Source: JBDUDK01 sp040002995
GTDB lineage: Bacteria > Actinomycetota > Acidimicrobiia > Acidimicrobiales > Ilumatobacteraceae
Length of the DNA: 64,000 nucleotides
Assembly (NCBI GenBank): GCA_040002995.1
Contig: JBDUDK010000064.1
Coordinates: forward strand, 1 to 64,000
Direction: 5' to 3'
A program made the translations under genes and the position numbers. This document shows positions 15,898-25,256 of the stretch, one piece after another (position 1 is the first letter of the stretch; each line of letters starts with the position of its first letter). Under the pieces are notes generated by a model, which was given only the letters and a program-made list of their open reading frames with translations, ran no database searches and was not told the origin of the DNA.

Positions 15898-16848
15898 GTG
15901 ACCGAAGGTTTCACCCACCACCCCGTGCTCGTTGAGCTCATCGTCGAGCTCTTCCGGCCGGTCCCCCCGGGGGTGGTGGTCGACACCACGGTTGGCGGGG
16001 GCGGACACGCCCGAGCGATCCTCGAGGCCAGGCAGGACCTGACTCTCGTCGCCATCGATCGGGATCTTGACGCCCTCGCTGCTGCTGCCGACCGGCTCGC
16101 GCCGTTCGGTGAGCGGATCACGTTGCGCCACGCCCGGTTCGATGCCCTCGAAGCCATCATGACCGATCTTCACGATCCGCCGGTCTCAGGTGTGTTGTTT
16201 GACCTTGGGGTGTCGTCGCCTCAGCTTGACCGCGCCGACCGCGGCTTTTCCTACCGTCAGTCCGGCCCCCTCGACATGCGGATGGACCGCACCGAGGAGC
16301 GCAAGGCCGCCGACGTCGTGAACGGCTACGACGAGGTCCGACTGATCGCGATGCTCAAGTCCGGTGGCGAGGACCGGCACGCCGAGCGCATTGCGCGGGC
16401 GATCGTCGCGGCGCGACCGATCGAGACGACGAGTGAACTCGCTGCTCTCGTCGCGGCCGCGATTCCTGCGCCCGCCCGCCGCCGGGGCGGCCATCCCGCG
16501 AAGCGCACGTTCCAAGCTATTCGGATCGAGGTCAACCAGGAGCTCGTGCTGCTGGCCGCCGCCGTCAACCACGCGATCGACATCACCCAGGAGGGCGGTC
16601 GCGTCGTGGTGATGAGCTATCACTCGGGCGAAGACCGCATCACCAAGGATGTGTTCCGCACCGCGGCGACCGGAGGATGTACGTGTCCACCGGGTCTGCC
16701 GTGTGTCTGCGACGCCGTGCAGACCGTGCGCCTCGTAAAGGCAGGCGCATGGAAGGCGACACCCGCCGAGATTGCCGCGAACCCCCGCGCCGAGAGCGTG
16801 CGGGTGCGCGCCGTTGAGAAAATCGCGCCTCGACCTCGTCGGGCATGA
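15898..16848 (+). CDS. rsmH: 16S rRNA (cytosine(1402)-N(4))-methyltransferase
   Basis: A 316-residue RsmH (MraW). It methylates N4 of C1402 in the 16S rRNA decoding centre using SAM. The N-terminus FTHHPVLVELIVELF, SAM loop VVVDTTVGGGGHARAIL (about 26-42), LFDLGVSSPQLD, GFSYRQSGPLDMRMD and the C-terminal VVMSYHSGEDRITKD are all family signatures. GTG start 36 bp after the leader hairpin. Its stop overlaps the ftsL start (ATGA). Confidence 0.96.
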   Translation: MTEGFTHHPVLVELIVELFRPVPPGVVVDTTVGGGGHARAILEARQDLTLVAIDRDLDALAAAADRLAPFGERITLRHARFDALEAIMTDLHDPPVSGVLFDLGVSSPQLDRADRGFSYRQSGPLDMRMDRTEERKAADVVNGYDEVRLIAMLKSGGEDRHAERIARAIVAARPIETTSELAALVAAAIPAPARRRGGHPAKRTFQAIRIEVNQELVLLAAAVNHAIDITQEGGRVVVMSYHSGEDRITKDVFRTAATGGCTCPPGLPCVCDAVQTVRLVKAGAWKATPAEIAANPRAESVRVRAVEKIAPRPRRA

Positions 16849-17372
16849 CCGACGGTACGCGTGCGGGACGGGCGAGCCGCGCCGCCCTCGCCACCGTCAT
16901 CCCCCTTCGCGCGCCCGAGCGCCCAGATCGCCATGAGCACGCAGCACGACCATCTCTGCGGGTGGTGCCTGTCGGTCTCCGCCGGCGGCGGACAGCGGTG
17001 GCGACAATCCTCGCGATGGCCGTGATGTTCTCGGTGATGCTCGGCCTCGCGGCGTTCCAGACGATCATCGCCCAGGGTCAGGCTCGGCTCGATCGACTCA
17101 CGACCGACGTCGGCACCGCGCAGGCTGCCAACAAGACGCTGCGTTACGACGTGGCCGAGCTCGAGGCACCGGCGAGAATCGTCGCGACGGCGCGCGAGCG
17201 ATTGGGCATGGTGGTGCCCGACACCGTGGCGTATCTCGCGCCAACGGGTGACGCCGCGCTCGAAACGGCCGCCGCGGCCGTGCCCGCCGCCGGGTCGGAG
17301 GCTCCAGCATCGGAGGCGAGTGCCTCCGACGAATGGACGAAGCTGAAACCCTACGTGGTGTCAGCCCGCTGA
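16845..17372 (+). CDS. ftsL: cell division protein FtsL/DivIC-like
   Basis: A 175-residue bitopic membrane protein: a basic, disordered cytoplasmic N-terminus (1-49), one membrane helix (about 50-72), an extracytoplasmic coiled coil (about 78-115, LDRLTTDVGTAQAANKTLRYDVAELEAP) with RIVATARERLGMVVP, then an Ala/Ser/Glu-rich tail. This architecture and its place between rsmH and ftsI identify FtsL, which links FtsQ and DivIC to FtsWI in the divisome. Sequence conservation is low, as usual for FtsL. ATGA overlap with rsmH. Confidence 0.85.
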   Translation: MTDGTRAGRASRAALATVIPLRAPERPDRHEHAARPSLRVVPVGLRRRRTAVATILAMAVMFSVMLGLAAFQTIIAQGQARLDRLTTDVGTAQAANKTLRYDVAELEAPARIVATARERLGMVVPDTVAYLAPTGDAALETAAAAVPAAGSEAPASEASASDEWTKLKPYVVSAR

Positions 17373-17376
17373 CCTC

Positions 17377-19146
17377 ATGACCGGCCGCTACGTGACCCGC
17401 TCGCGTCGCCAGTGGCGACCCGGACGTCCTCACCGGAGACTTCTCGGCCTGGCGCTCGTGACGCTTGCGATGATGGCAGCCGTGGTCATCAAGGTGGGCG
17501 TGCTGCAGACGATCGATCGCCCGGGCCTTGCCGCGCGCGGCGAGCAGCAACTCGTCGACACGGTGAAGCTCACCGCCGACCGCGGCGTCGTATTCGACCG
17601 CAACATGCACGAGCTCGCGATGTCGGTGCCTCATACCTCGGTGTGGGCCGACCCGCGGCTGGTCACCGACAAAGAGACGACGGCATCGACACTCGCCGAC
17701 GTCCTCGGCGTCGATCGCACGAGTCTGCTGTCCAAGCTCCAGAGCACGAGCGAGTTCGTGTGGATCGCCCGCGAGGTCGATGATGACGAGGCCACCCAGA
17801 TCAAGGCCATGAGACTCAACGGGTTGTTCTTCCTTCCGGAGCCCAAGCGGGTATTGCCGGCCGCTGACCTTGCGCGCGGAGTCCTGGGACAGACCGACAT
17901 CGACGGCAAGGGCATCTCCGGGGTGGAGAAGGCCTACAACGGCGAGCTCACAGGTTCCACCGGATCGCTCGTCCGCGAGCGCGACGGCAGAGGCGACTCG
18001 ATCCCCGGCGGCCAACGCCGATTCGAGCCGGCCCGACCCGGGAGCGATGTCGTGCTGACGCTCGACCGCAACCTGGAGTACAGCGTCGAGCAGATGCTGA
18101 TCAATCAGGTGCAGGCCACGAAGGCCAAAGGCGGCATGGTGGTGGTGATGCGGCCGACCACCGGCGAGGTGCTCGCCATCGCGAACGTCACCGTGCCCGC
18201 CACTCCGGACGGCAGTGTTGTAGCCCCTGCACCCGTTGTGGCCTCGGCGAACATGGCGCTCGTGAACGTTTTCGAGCCGGGCTCGGTGGTCAAGGTCATC
18301 ACCGCGGCCGCCGCCCTACAGCAAGGCGTGGCCGATCCTCTGACGCCGATGTGGGTGCCCGATTCGTACGCCCTCGCCGCCGACGCCATCTTCTCTGATG
18401 CCGAGAAACACGCGCCTGAGTCGTGGAGCCTTTCTGACATTCTCACGAAGTCCTCGAACGTCGGCACGATCATGATCGCCCAACGGCTGAAGGCCGCGCA
18501 GCTCGATCACTACCTGCGGGCGTTCGGGCTCGGTCGGAAAACCGCGCTCGCCTTTCCGAACGAATCCGGTGGCATCCTTCCGAGCGTGTCGACATGGACG
18601 AAGTCATCGATGGGTTCGATCCCCATCGGTCAGGGTGTCGCGGTTACCGCCATTCAGATGCTCCAGGCGTTCAACGTGATCGCCGCCGGTGGCGACCTCG
18701 TGGCCCCCACCCTTGTCGCGGCGACCATCAACCCCGACGGCAAGGAAGTCGCGGCGGCGCCGGCCGAGCGTCATCGCGTGGTGTCGGAGGACACCGCCGC
18801 CACCGTGAATCAGATCCTGCAACGGGTCGTCGCCGAGGGCACCGGCCAGAACGCTCAGATCGCCGGCTACACGGTTGCCGGTAAGACCGGTACGGCCCGC
18901 AAGCCGCAGGACACGGGAACGTACGAGGACAAAGACGGCAAGTTCCACTATGTGTCCACTTTCGCCGGCTTCGCTCCGGCCGAGCGTCCGCAAATCTCGA
19001 CGATCGTGGTGCTCGACGAGCCGCAGGGAAGTGGGCCCGACGAGTACTTCGCCGGCACCGTGGCCGCGCCGTTGTTCGCCAAGGTCACGACCGAGGCCCT
19101 CCGCCAACTCCAGATCCCTCCCTATCGGGCGACTCCCTCAGGCTGA
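17377..19146 (+). CDS. ftsI: septal peptidoglycan transpeptidase FtsI (PBP3, class B)
   Basis: A 589-residue class B penicillin-binding protein: short cytoplasmic tail, one membrane helix (about 22-45), dimerisation domain, then the transpeptidase. The active site motifs are S303-V-V-K306 (FEPGSVVK), S359-S-N361 and K503-T-G505 (AGKTGTA). It crosslinks septal peptidoglycan as partner of FtsW. There is no PASTA domain, unlike some actinobacterial and firmicute homologues. The gene lies 4 bp after ftsL and 3 bp before murE. Confidence 0.95.
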   Translation: MTGRYVTRSRRQWRPGRPHRRLLGLALVTLAMMAAVVIKVGVLQTIDRPGLAARGEQQLVDTVKLTADRGVVFDRNMHELAMSVPHTSVWADPRLVTDKETTASTLADVLGVDRTSLLSKLQSTSEFVWIAREVDDDEATQIKAMRLNGLFFLPEPKRVLPAADLARGVLGQTDIDGKGISGVEKAYNGELTGSTGSLVRERDGRGDSIPGGQRRFEPARPGSDVVLTLDRNLEYSVEQMLINQVQATKAKGGMVVVMRPTTGEVLAIANVTVPATPDGSVVAPAPVVASANMALVNVFEPGSVVKVITAAAALQQGVADPLTPMWVPDSYALAADAIFSDAEKHAPESWSLSDILTKSSNVGTIMIAQRLKAAQLDHYLRAFGLGRKTALAFPNESGGILPSVSTWTKSSMGSIPIGQGVAVTAIQMLQAFNVIAAGGDLVAPTLVAATINPDGKEVAAAPAERHRVVSEDTAATVNQILQRVVAEGTGQNAQIAGYTVAGKTGTARKPQDTGTYEDKDGKFHYVSTFAGFAPAERPQISTIVVLDEPQGSGPDEYFAGTVAAPLFAKVTTEALRQLQIPPYRATPSG

Positions 19147-19149
19147 GCC

Positions 19150-20556
19150 GTGCGGCTGTCGAGTTTGGTCACCGCGGCGGAGCTGCGGCTCTCCGATCGC
19201 GTCGGGGGCGATCCCGAAGTCGTAGCTATCGAGCATCGGTCGACGCTGGTCGTACCCGGGGCGTTGTTCTGCTGCGTGCGAGGCCAGCGCGTCGACGGCC
19301 ATGATTTCGCGCAGGACGCGATAGGGGCCGGCGCCGTCGCGCTCGCCGTCGAACGCCGACTGCCGTTCGACACCGCGCAGATCGTCGTCAATGACACCCG
19401 GATCGCGATGGCGCCGCTCGCCAGCGCGATCCACGGCCATCCGTCGAGAGCGATGACGATGGTCGGGGTAACGGGCACGAACGGCAAGACCACAACGGTC
19501 TCGTTCTTGGCGTCGATCTTCGCCGCGAACGGATGGTCGGGCGCGACGATCGGCACACTCACGGGCCCGCGCACGACTCCCGAAGCTCCGGAGTTGCAAG
19601 CCCTTCTGGCCCGCTTCCGCGACGAGGGCGCGAACGCGGTGGCGATGGAGGTGACGTCGCACGGGCTTGCACAGCACCGCGTCGACGCCATCACGTTTGC
19701 TGTCGGCGTCTTCACAAACTTGTCGCGCGACCATCTCGACTATCACGGCACCATGGAGGCATACTTCGCCGCCAAGGCGAGCCTCTTCGAGCCCGGTCGT
19801 GCGGGGCACGCCGTCGTGAACCTCGACGATCCGCACGGCCGTCTGCTGGCGGACACGTTGGGAGTGCCGGTCACAGGTTTTTCGCTCAGCCATCTGTCGG
19901 AGCTACGGGTGGGCGCGACGCACTCCACGTTTCGTTGGCACGGCGTCGACGTCGAGATCGCCCTTGGCGGTCGCTTCAACGTCACGAACGCGCTCGCCGC
20001 GGCGACGGCGGCCTCGGTGCTCGGCATCGAGCCCCACGTCGTCGCGAACGGCCTGCGCGCGGCGGCGCAGGTGCCCGGTCGTTTCGAATCGGTCGATGCC
20101 GGCCAGCCTTTTCCGCTAATCGTCGACTATGCCCATACCCCAGACGGGCTCGAACAGGTCCTGCGGGCGGCCCGAGATGTGGCCGTCGGAGGCCGGGTTC
20201 TCGTGGTCTTCGGATGCGGCGGGGAGCGTGACGCGACCAAGCGGCCCGCCATGGGCCAGGCCGCCGCCGAGCTGGCCGATGTCGCCGTAATCACCTCGGA
20301 TAACCCGCGGAGCGAGGATCCCGATGCCATCATCGCGGCCGTGAGGAGCGGCATCGTCAGTCCGTCGCGCGCTCGCGTGCTCATCGAGCCCGATCGGCGG
20401 CGGGCTATCGGCCTGGCGATCGCCGAGGCCAGAGACGGTGATGTAGTCGTGGTGGCCGGCAAGGGTCACGAGACGACGCAGACCATCGGCGACCAGGTAC
20501 GGGCATTCGATGATCGCGTTGTCGCGCGGGAGCTCTTGGAGGACCGCTCCCGGTGA
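19150..20556 (+). CDS. murE: UDP-N-acetylmuramoyl-tripeptide synthetase MurE
   Basis: A 468-residue Mur ligase adding the third amino acid to UDP-MurNAc-L-Ala-D-Glu. ATP loop GTNGKTT (109-115), the central domain with SHGLAQHRVD and FTNLSRDHLDYHG, and the amino-acid specificity loop DNPRSEDP (384-391). The Arg in that loop is the known mark of meso-diaminopimelate ligases, so the wall peptide is predicted to contain meso-DAP. GTG start. Its end overlaps mraY (GTGA); the murF gene that normally follows is missing here. Confidence 0.96.
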   Translation: MRLSSLVTAAELRLSDRVGGDPEVVAIEHRSTLVVPGALFCCVRGQRVDGHDFAQDAIGAGAVALAVERRLPFDTAQIVVNDTRIAMAPLASAIHGHPSRAMTMVGVTGTNGKTTTVSFLASIFAANGWSGATIGTLTGPRTTPEAPELQALLARFRDEGANAVAMEVTSHGLAQHRVDAITFAVGVFTNLSRDHLDYHGTMEAYFAAKASLFEPGRAGHAVVNLDDPHGRLLADTLGVPVTGFSLSHLSELRVGATHSTFRWHGVDVEIALGGRFNVTNALAAATAASVLGIEPHVVANGLRAAAQVPGRFESVDAGQPFPLIVDYAHTPDGLEQVLRAARDVAVGGRVLVVFGCGGERDATKRPAMGQAAAELADVAVITSDNPRSEDPDAIIAAVRSGIVSPSRARVLIEPDRRRAIGLAIAEARDGDVVVVAGKGHETTQTIGDQVRAFDDRVVARELLEDRSR

Positions 20557-21602
20557 TCGCCCTCCTCATCGCGGCGGCCGTGTCCCTGGCATCATCTCTC
20601 GTCGGTACTCGCTTGCTCATTAAGTGGCTGCAGCGCCGCAGCGTGAGCCAACCGATTTTGGTGCTCGAGGGCAAGAACGCGCCGCCCCACGCCGCAAAGA
20701 TAGGAACCCCGACAATGGGCGGCGTCGCGATCGTCGCGTCGATGTTGGCGGGCTACGCGGTCGCGCACCTCCGCCACGGCACGATCTTCACGAATACCGG
20801 TCTGATCGTGGTGCTCACCATCTTTGGCGCAGCCACGGTGGGGTTCCTCGACGATTGGATCAAGGTCACCAACGCCCGGAACCTCGGCCTCAGCAAGCGC
20901 ATGAAGATGCTCGGACTCCTCGTTGTCGCGATCGGGTTCGGCGTTCTGTTGGTCACCGTCACCCGGGTCCACTACGGGCTGGCGTTCACTCGTTTCGACA
21001 ATCCCGGGTGGAACCTCCACGCGGCGGGATGGGTGATCCTCGCGGCGTTCATGATCCTGAGCACTTCGAACGCGGTCAACGTTTCCGACGGCCTCGACGG
21101 CCTCGCCGCCGGATCAGCGATCTACGGGTTCATCGCGTTCACGGTCATCGCGTTCTGGGGCTTTCGCCACCCCGAGATTTACAAGATCGACCACGCGCTC
21201 GACCTGTCGGTCATCGCCGTCTCGATGGCGGGGGCGTGTGCCGGATTTCTGTGGTGGAACGCGGCGCCGGCCCGAATCTTCATGGGTGACACCGGCTCGC
21301 TCGCGATCGGCACCGGTCTGGCCACGCTGGCCGCGACCACAAACACGCAGCTCTTATTGCCCATCATCTGCGGCCTCTACGTCGCGGAGACGATGTCGGT
21401 GATCCTGCAGGTGATCAGCTACCGCGGCTTCGGGCGTCGCCTCTTCGCGATGTCGCCGGTACACCATCACTTCGAGTTGAAGGGCTGGGCGGAAACCACC
21501 GTGATCATCCGTTTCTGGATCGTCGCCGGTCTGCTCACAGCCGTCGGTCTCGGGCTCTACTACGCAGACTTCGTTGCGCTCGGCGCCGCGGCGGTGGACT
21601 GA
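20553..21602 (+). CDS. mraY: phospho-N-acetylmuramoyl-pentapeptide-transferase MraY
   Basis: A 349-residue polytopic membrane enzyme (about 10 helices) that makes lipid I from UDP-MurNAc-pentapeptide and undecaprenyl phosphate. Family motifs: GTPTMGG near the N-terminus, FLDDWIKV, STSNAVNVSDGLDGLA, FMGDTGSLAIG and PVHHHFELKGW. All catalytic aspartates and the HHH motif are present. The GTG start overlaps the murE stop (GTGA), and its stop overlaps murD (TGATG), so the reading chain skips directly from MurE to MraY. Confidence 0.96.
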   Translation: MIALLIAAAVSLASSLVGTRLLIKWLQRRSVSQPILVLEGKNAPPHAAKIGTPTMGGVAIVASMLAGYAVAHLRHGTIFTNTGLIVVLTIFGAATVGFLDDWIKVTNARNLGLSKRMKMLGLLVVAIGFGVLLVTVTRVHYGLAFTRFDNPGWNLHAAGWVILAAFMILSTSNAVNVSDGLDGLAAGSAIYGFIAFTVIAFWGFRHPEIYKIDHALDLSVIAVSMAGACAGFLWWNAAPARIFMGDTGSLAIGTGLATLAATTNTQLLLPIICGLYVAETMSVILQVISYRGFGRRLFAMSPVHHHFELKGWAETTVIIRFWIVAGLLTAVGLGLYYADFVALGAAAVD

Positions 21603-22954
21603 TGCGCCTTCTCGTGTACGGCACGGGCGTGGCTGCGCAGGCCGTCATACGTACGGCCGTCGCGCGCGGACACGACGTTGTTGTGGCCGACGACGCGCCG
21701 CGACCCGATGATTTGGAACCCGATGCCCTGGCGTTGCTCGAAACGCTCGGCCTCGACGTCGTTGTCGCGCCCGACGCGCAAACGATCGCGGCCTTGGTGG
21801 GTGGCGTCGACGTTGTCGTGCCCAGTCCGGGCGTGCCCGAGCAGCACACGGTGATCGCCGCGGCCCTCGACGCGGGTGTGGCCCTTCGCACCGAGATCGA
21901 TCTCGGCTACGAGTGGGAGCAGCAGCGCCCCGAGGGGGCGCGTCCGATGCTGGCGATCACGGGCACCGACGGCAAGACGACGGTGACCACGCTCGTCACC
22001 GCCATGCTGGTCGCGTCCGGACGTCGAGCCATCGCGTGCGGCAACACCGATGTCCCACTCGTGAGCGCGCTCGACCACGAGGTCGACGTGTTCGTCGTTG
22101 AGTGTGCATCGTTTCGTCTCCGCTGGCTCAGCGGCTTTCGCCCCGATGTCGCCACATGGCTGAATCTCGCCGACGACCACCTCGACTGGCACGGCAGCAC
22201 CGAGGCGTACGCCGCCGCCAAGGCGCGCATCTGGGAGTACCAACGGCCCACCGACGTCGCCCTCGCGGCGATCGACGATCCCACCGTGATGAAGTGGGCC
22301 AAGCGCGCCACGGCGCGTCTTGTCACATTTGGTCCCGGTGGCGACTACGACGAACGCAACGGCGCGTTGACGGCGCCCATGGGTCCCTTCTTCGACATCG
22401 ATCGGTTGTCGCGCCGGATGCCGCACGACCGCACGAACGCGCTGGCCGCGGCGGCGACTGCTCTCGAGTCCGGAGCGGCCACGGTCGACGGAGTGCGAAC
22501 CGCGCTGGCCGACTTTCGCGGCATCGCCCACCGAATCAGCCTGGTCGCGGAGGCCGGCGGTGTCGGCTACTACGACGACTCGAAGGCGACCACCCCGCAT
22601 GCCGCGACGACGGCGATCCGGGGCTTCGACCACGTCGTGCTCATCGCCGGCGGACGGAACAAGGACCTCGATCTGAGGCGGCTGGCTGAAGAGCCGAGTC
22701 GGATGCGCGCCGTGGTGGCCATCGGCGAGGCGGCTGACGAGGTCTCGGTGGCCTTCAGGGGGATCTGCCCGGTCGAACCGGCCGGATCGATGGACGAGGC
22801 CGTCGCGGTCGCCCGCCGCCATGCCAGAGCCGGCGATGTCGTGCTCCTTTCGCCCGCGTGTACCTCGTTCGACTGGTACCGCGGCTATGCGGAGCGCGGC
22901 GACGATTTCGCGCGCGCCGTTCGCGCACAGCTCGGACTGGTGGCTTCGGCATGA
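21602..22954 (+). CDS. murD: UDP-N-acetylmuramoylalanine-D-glutamate ligase MurD
   Basis: A 450-residue Mur ligase. The N-terminal Rossmann-like domain holds VPSPGVP, the ATP loop reads ITGTDGKTT (Asp where GTNGKT is usual), and the C-terminal domain has YYDDSKATTPHA, LIAGGRNKDLDL and LSPACTSFDWY. It adds D-Glu to UDP-MurNAc-L-Ala in the cytoplasm. The Asn-to-Asp change in the P-loop is tolerated in some MurD proteins and probably does not matter. One-base overlap with mraY, ATGA overlap with ftsW. Confidence 0.95.
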   Translation: MRLLVYGTGVAAQAVIRTAVARGHDVVVADDAPRPDDLEPDALALLETLGLDVVVAPDAQTIAALVGGVDVVVPSPGVPEQHTVIAAALDAGVALRTEIDLGYEWEQQRPEGARPMLAITGTDGKTTVTTLVTAMLVASGRRAIACGNTDVPLVSALDHEVDVFVVECASFRLRWLSGFRPDVATWLNLADDHLDWHGSTEAYAAAKARIWEYQRPTDVALAAIDDPTVMKWAKRATARLVTFGPGGDYDERNGALTAPMGPFFDIDRLSRRMPHDRTNALAAAATALESGAATVDGVRTALADFRGIAHRISLVAEAGGVGYYDDSKATTPHAATTAIRGFDHVVLIAGGRNKDLDLRRLAEEPSRMRAVVAIGEAADEVSVAFRGICPVEPAGSMDEAVAVARRHARAGDVVLLSPACTSFDWYRGYAERGDDFARAVRAQLGLVASA

Positions 22955-24108
22955 CCACCACCTACCGGCGCCATCTCGACGGCTCCCGACGCCGTCACCC
23001 GACCTCACGACGCACCGCGCCGGTTCCGGGCCGATCGTGGCTCGTGCTGGTCGTCGTGGCGGTACTCACGCTGTTCGGGCTCGTGATGGTGTTGTCGGCG
23101 TCGTCGGTCACCGCGCTGCGCCAAGTCGGCACGGGCTGGTACTTCTTTCGGCGCCAATTGCTGTGGACGGCTTTCGGATCGGTCGCACTGTTCATCACCG
23201 CGCGCGTCGACTACCACCGCTGGCGCCGTTGGGTGGTGCCCGGGCTCACAATCAGCTTCGGTCTGCTCGTGGCCGTGCTCGTCGGCGGCAGCACAGTCAA
23301 CGGCGCGCGCAGCTGGATCATCCTCGGTGGCCCTGTGCGCTTTCAGCCCGCCGAGTTCGCCAAAATGGCATTGCTGGTCTATACGGCCGATCTGCTCGCA
23401 CGACGCGCCGATCGCATGGACGACCTGCACGCGACGATGTGGCCGCCGCTGTTGGTGCTCGGGCTCGCGTCGCTCCTTGTGATGGTGCAGCCCGACCTCG
23501 GTACGGCCATTGTGATCGCGTCGATCGTGCTCGCGGTGCTCTATCTCGCCGGTACTCCTCTTGTCCCTCTGTCGTCGGTGACCGGCGGGTTGGCCATTGT
23601 GGCGTGGTACCTCGTAGCCGGCTCTTCGGTGCGGCGCGCGCGGCTCACGTGCTTCTTGCACCCGAACCTCAACGCCAACGGCGACTGCTGGCAACTCTCG
23701 CAGTCGCTGGTCGGGATCGCGTCGGGCGGCTTGCCCGGCACCGGGCTCGGCGAGGGAAGAGCCAAGTGGGGCTTCTTGCCGGAGGCCCACACCGATTTCA
23801 TCTTCGCGATCATTGGTGAGGAGCTGGGCTTTCTCGGCGCGTTCATCGTCATCGCGCTATTCGCGGTGATTGCGGTGCTCGGAGTCCGCGTGGCGCTTCG
23901 CGCTCCTGACCGATTCGGCATGCTGCTCGCCGGCGGGGTCACCGCGTGGATCGTGACGCAGGCGCTCATCAACGTCGGGGGGGTGATCGGTCTGATGCCG
24001 CTCACCGGACTCCCGCTGCCGTTCATCTCGTTCGGCGGATCGGCGTTGCTGGTCACCATGGCGGCCGCAGGCCTTCTCGTGAACGTGGCCCGGCAGGGCC
24101 AACCGTGA
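22951..24108 (+). CDS. ftsW: septal peptidoglycan polymerase FtsW (SEDS family)
   Basis: A 385-residue SEDS glycosyltransferase with about 10 membrane helices. Signatures: ARSWIILGGPVRFQPAEFAK, VMVQPDLGTA, the loop LVGIASGGLPGTGLGEGRAKWGFLPEAHTDFIFA and TGLPLPFISFGGSALLV. It polymerises septal glycan strands with FtsI. The ATG at 22951 overlaps the murD stop (ATGA); upstream in-frame codons are antisense-type sequence inside murD. An extra Cys-containing loop (TCFLHPNLNANGDCWQ) matches the extracytoplasmic loop usual for FtsW/RodA. Confidence 0.95.
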   Translation: MTTTYRRHLDGSRRRHPTSRRTAPVPGRSWLVLVVVAVLTLFGLVMVLSASSVTALRQVGTGWYFFRRQLLWTAFGSVALFITARVDYHRWRRWVVPGLTISFGLLVAVLVGGSTVNGARSWIILGGPVRFQPAEFAKMALLVYTADLLARRADRMDDLHATMWPPLLVLGLASLLVMVQPDLGTAIVIASIVLAVLYLAGTPLVPLSSVTGGLAIVAWYLVAGSSVRRARLTCFLHPNLNANGDCWQLSQSLVGIASGGLPGTGLGEGRAKWGFLPEAHTDFIFAIIGEELGFLGAFIVIALFAVIAVLGVRVALRAPDRFGMLLAGGVTAWIVTQALINVGGVIGLMPLTGLPLPFISFGGSALLVTMAAAGLLVNVARQGQP

Positions 24109-25256
24109 CGGCAGTGCCGGCCGTGGCCGCAGGCGACGACATGTCCGAGCGCGCGGACCGCGTTTTTGCACTCATCGCGGGAGGGGGCACCGCCGGCCAC
24201 GTCCATCCTGCGCTCGCCGTGGCTGAAGCCCTCGTCGACGCGGGTCACGATCGAGACTCGATCGTGTTTGTCGGCTCGACCACAGGCATGGAGGCCCAAC
24301 TCGTTCCCGACGCGGGTTTCCGGCTCGTGCCCCTCGCCGTCACCAACTTTCCCCGACGGCCGAGCGTGCAGCTCCTGACATCGACAGGCCGGCTCGTCGT
24401 CGCGGCTGTCCGTTCGGTGCGACTGCTTCGCGCGCTACGCCCGCGGGTGCTGGTATCGGTCGGAGGGTTCGCGAGCGTGGCGCCGGTGATCGCGGCGAAG
24501 CTCACTGGTGTGCCCGTCGTGGCGATCGCCTATGACGCGGTGCCGGGGCTCGCGACGCGCCTGACGGCCCGGGTGGCCGCGGCGACGGCGGTGGCCTTCC
24601 CGGCGTGCCGGCTTCCGCGTTCCGAAATCACCGGTGCGCCGATCTCCGCTTCGATTGCCAGTACCGACCGCACGAACGATCGCGCCGCCGCCCGGGCCAA
24701 ACTGGGGGTGCCGCTCGACCGCTTCCTGCTGCTCGTGGTGGGCGGATCCCTCGGCTCTGGCCGTCTCAACGAGCTGGTCGACGCGTTCGTCGCTGCTCAC
24801 GGCGACCGCGCGGACCTTGCGGTGCGCCACCTGGTCGGGGCGCGCAACGACGACGGCAGCCGGAAGCCGCTGGATGGCGCCGGTGGCATCTTGTATCAAG
24901 TGATCGGTTTCGACACCGCGATGGACATCGCGTACGCGGCTTCCGACCTCGCGCTCACCCGTGCGGGGGCCACGGTCACCGCCGAGCTCGCGGCCGTCGG
25001 ACTGCCCGCGATCGTGGTGCCCTGGCCCGCGGCCACCAACGACCACCAGACCGCGAACGGCCGAGCCCTGGCGGCCACCGGGGGCGCGGTGCTCATCGCG
25101 GAATCCGACCTCACCCCGACGCGACTCGCGGCCGAGATCGAACGGCTCCGCATCAACCCCAACGCTCGCGCTGCGATGGCGGCCGGCGCCCACTCGCTGG
25201 CCAAGGCCGACGCCGCCGTTCGCATCGCCACGATCGTGGAGCGGCTGGCGCGATGA
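24105..25256 (+). CDS. murG: lipid II synthase MurG (undecaprenyldiphospho-muramoylpentapeptide GlcNAc transferase)
   Basis: A 383-residue GT28 transferase that converts lipid I to lipid II. AGGGTAGHVHPALAVAEAL is the N-terminal signature; VSVGGFASVAPVIAA, LLVVGGSLGSGRLNELV and LTRAGATVTAELAAVGLPAIVVPWP with TNDHQTANGRAL are the remaining family blocks. The GTG at 24105 forms a GTGA overlap with ftsW like other junctions here. An ATG at 24141 is an alternative giving 371 residues and a more typical N-terminus. Confidence 0.95.
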   Translation: MTAVPAVAAGDDMSERADRVFALIAGGGTAGHVHPALAVAEALVDAGHDRDSIVFVGSTTGMEAQLVPDAGFRLVPLAVTNFPRRPSVQLLTSTGRLVVAAVRSVRLLRALRPRVLVSVGGFASVAPVIAAKLTGVPVVAIAYDAVPGLATRLTARVAAATAVAFPACRLPRSEITGAPISASIASTDRTNDRAAARAKLGVPLDRFLLLVVGGSLGSGRLNELVDAFVAAHGDRADLAVRHLVGARNDDGSRKPLDGAGGILYQVIGFDTAMDIAYAASDLALTRAGATVTAELAAVGLPAIVVPWPAATNDHQTANGRALAATGGAVLIAESDLTPTRLAAEIERLRINPNARAAMAAGAHSLAKADAAVRIATIVERLAR

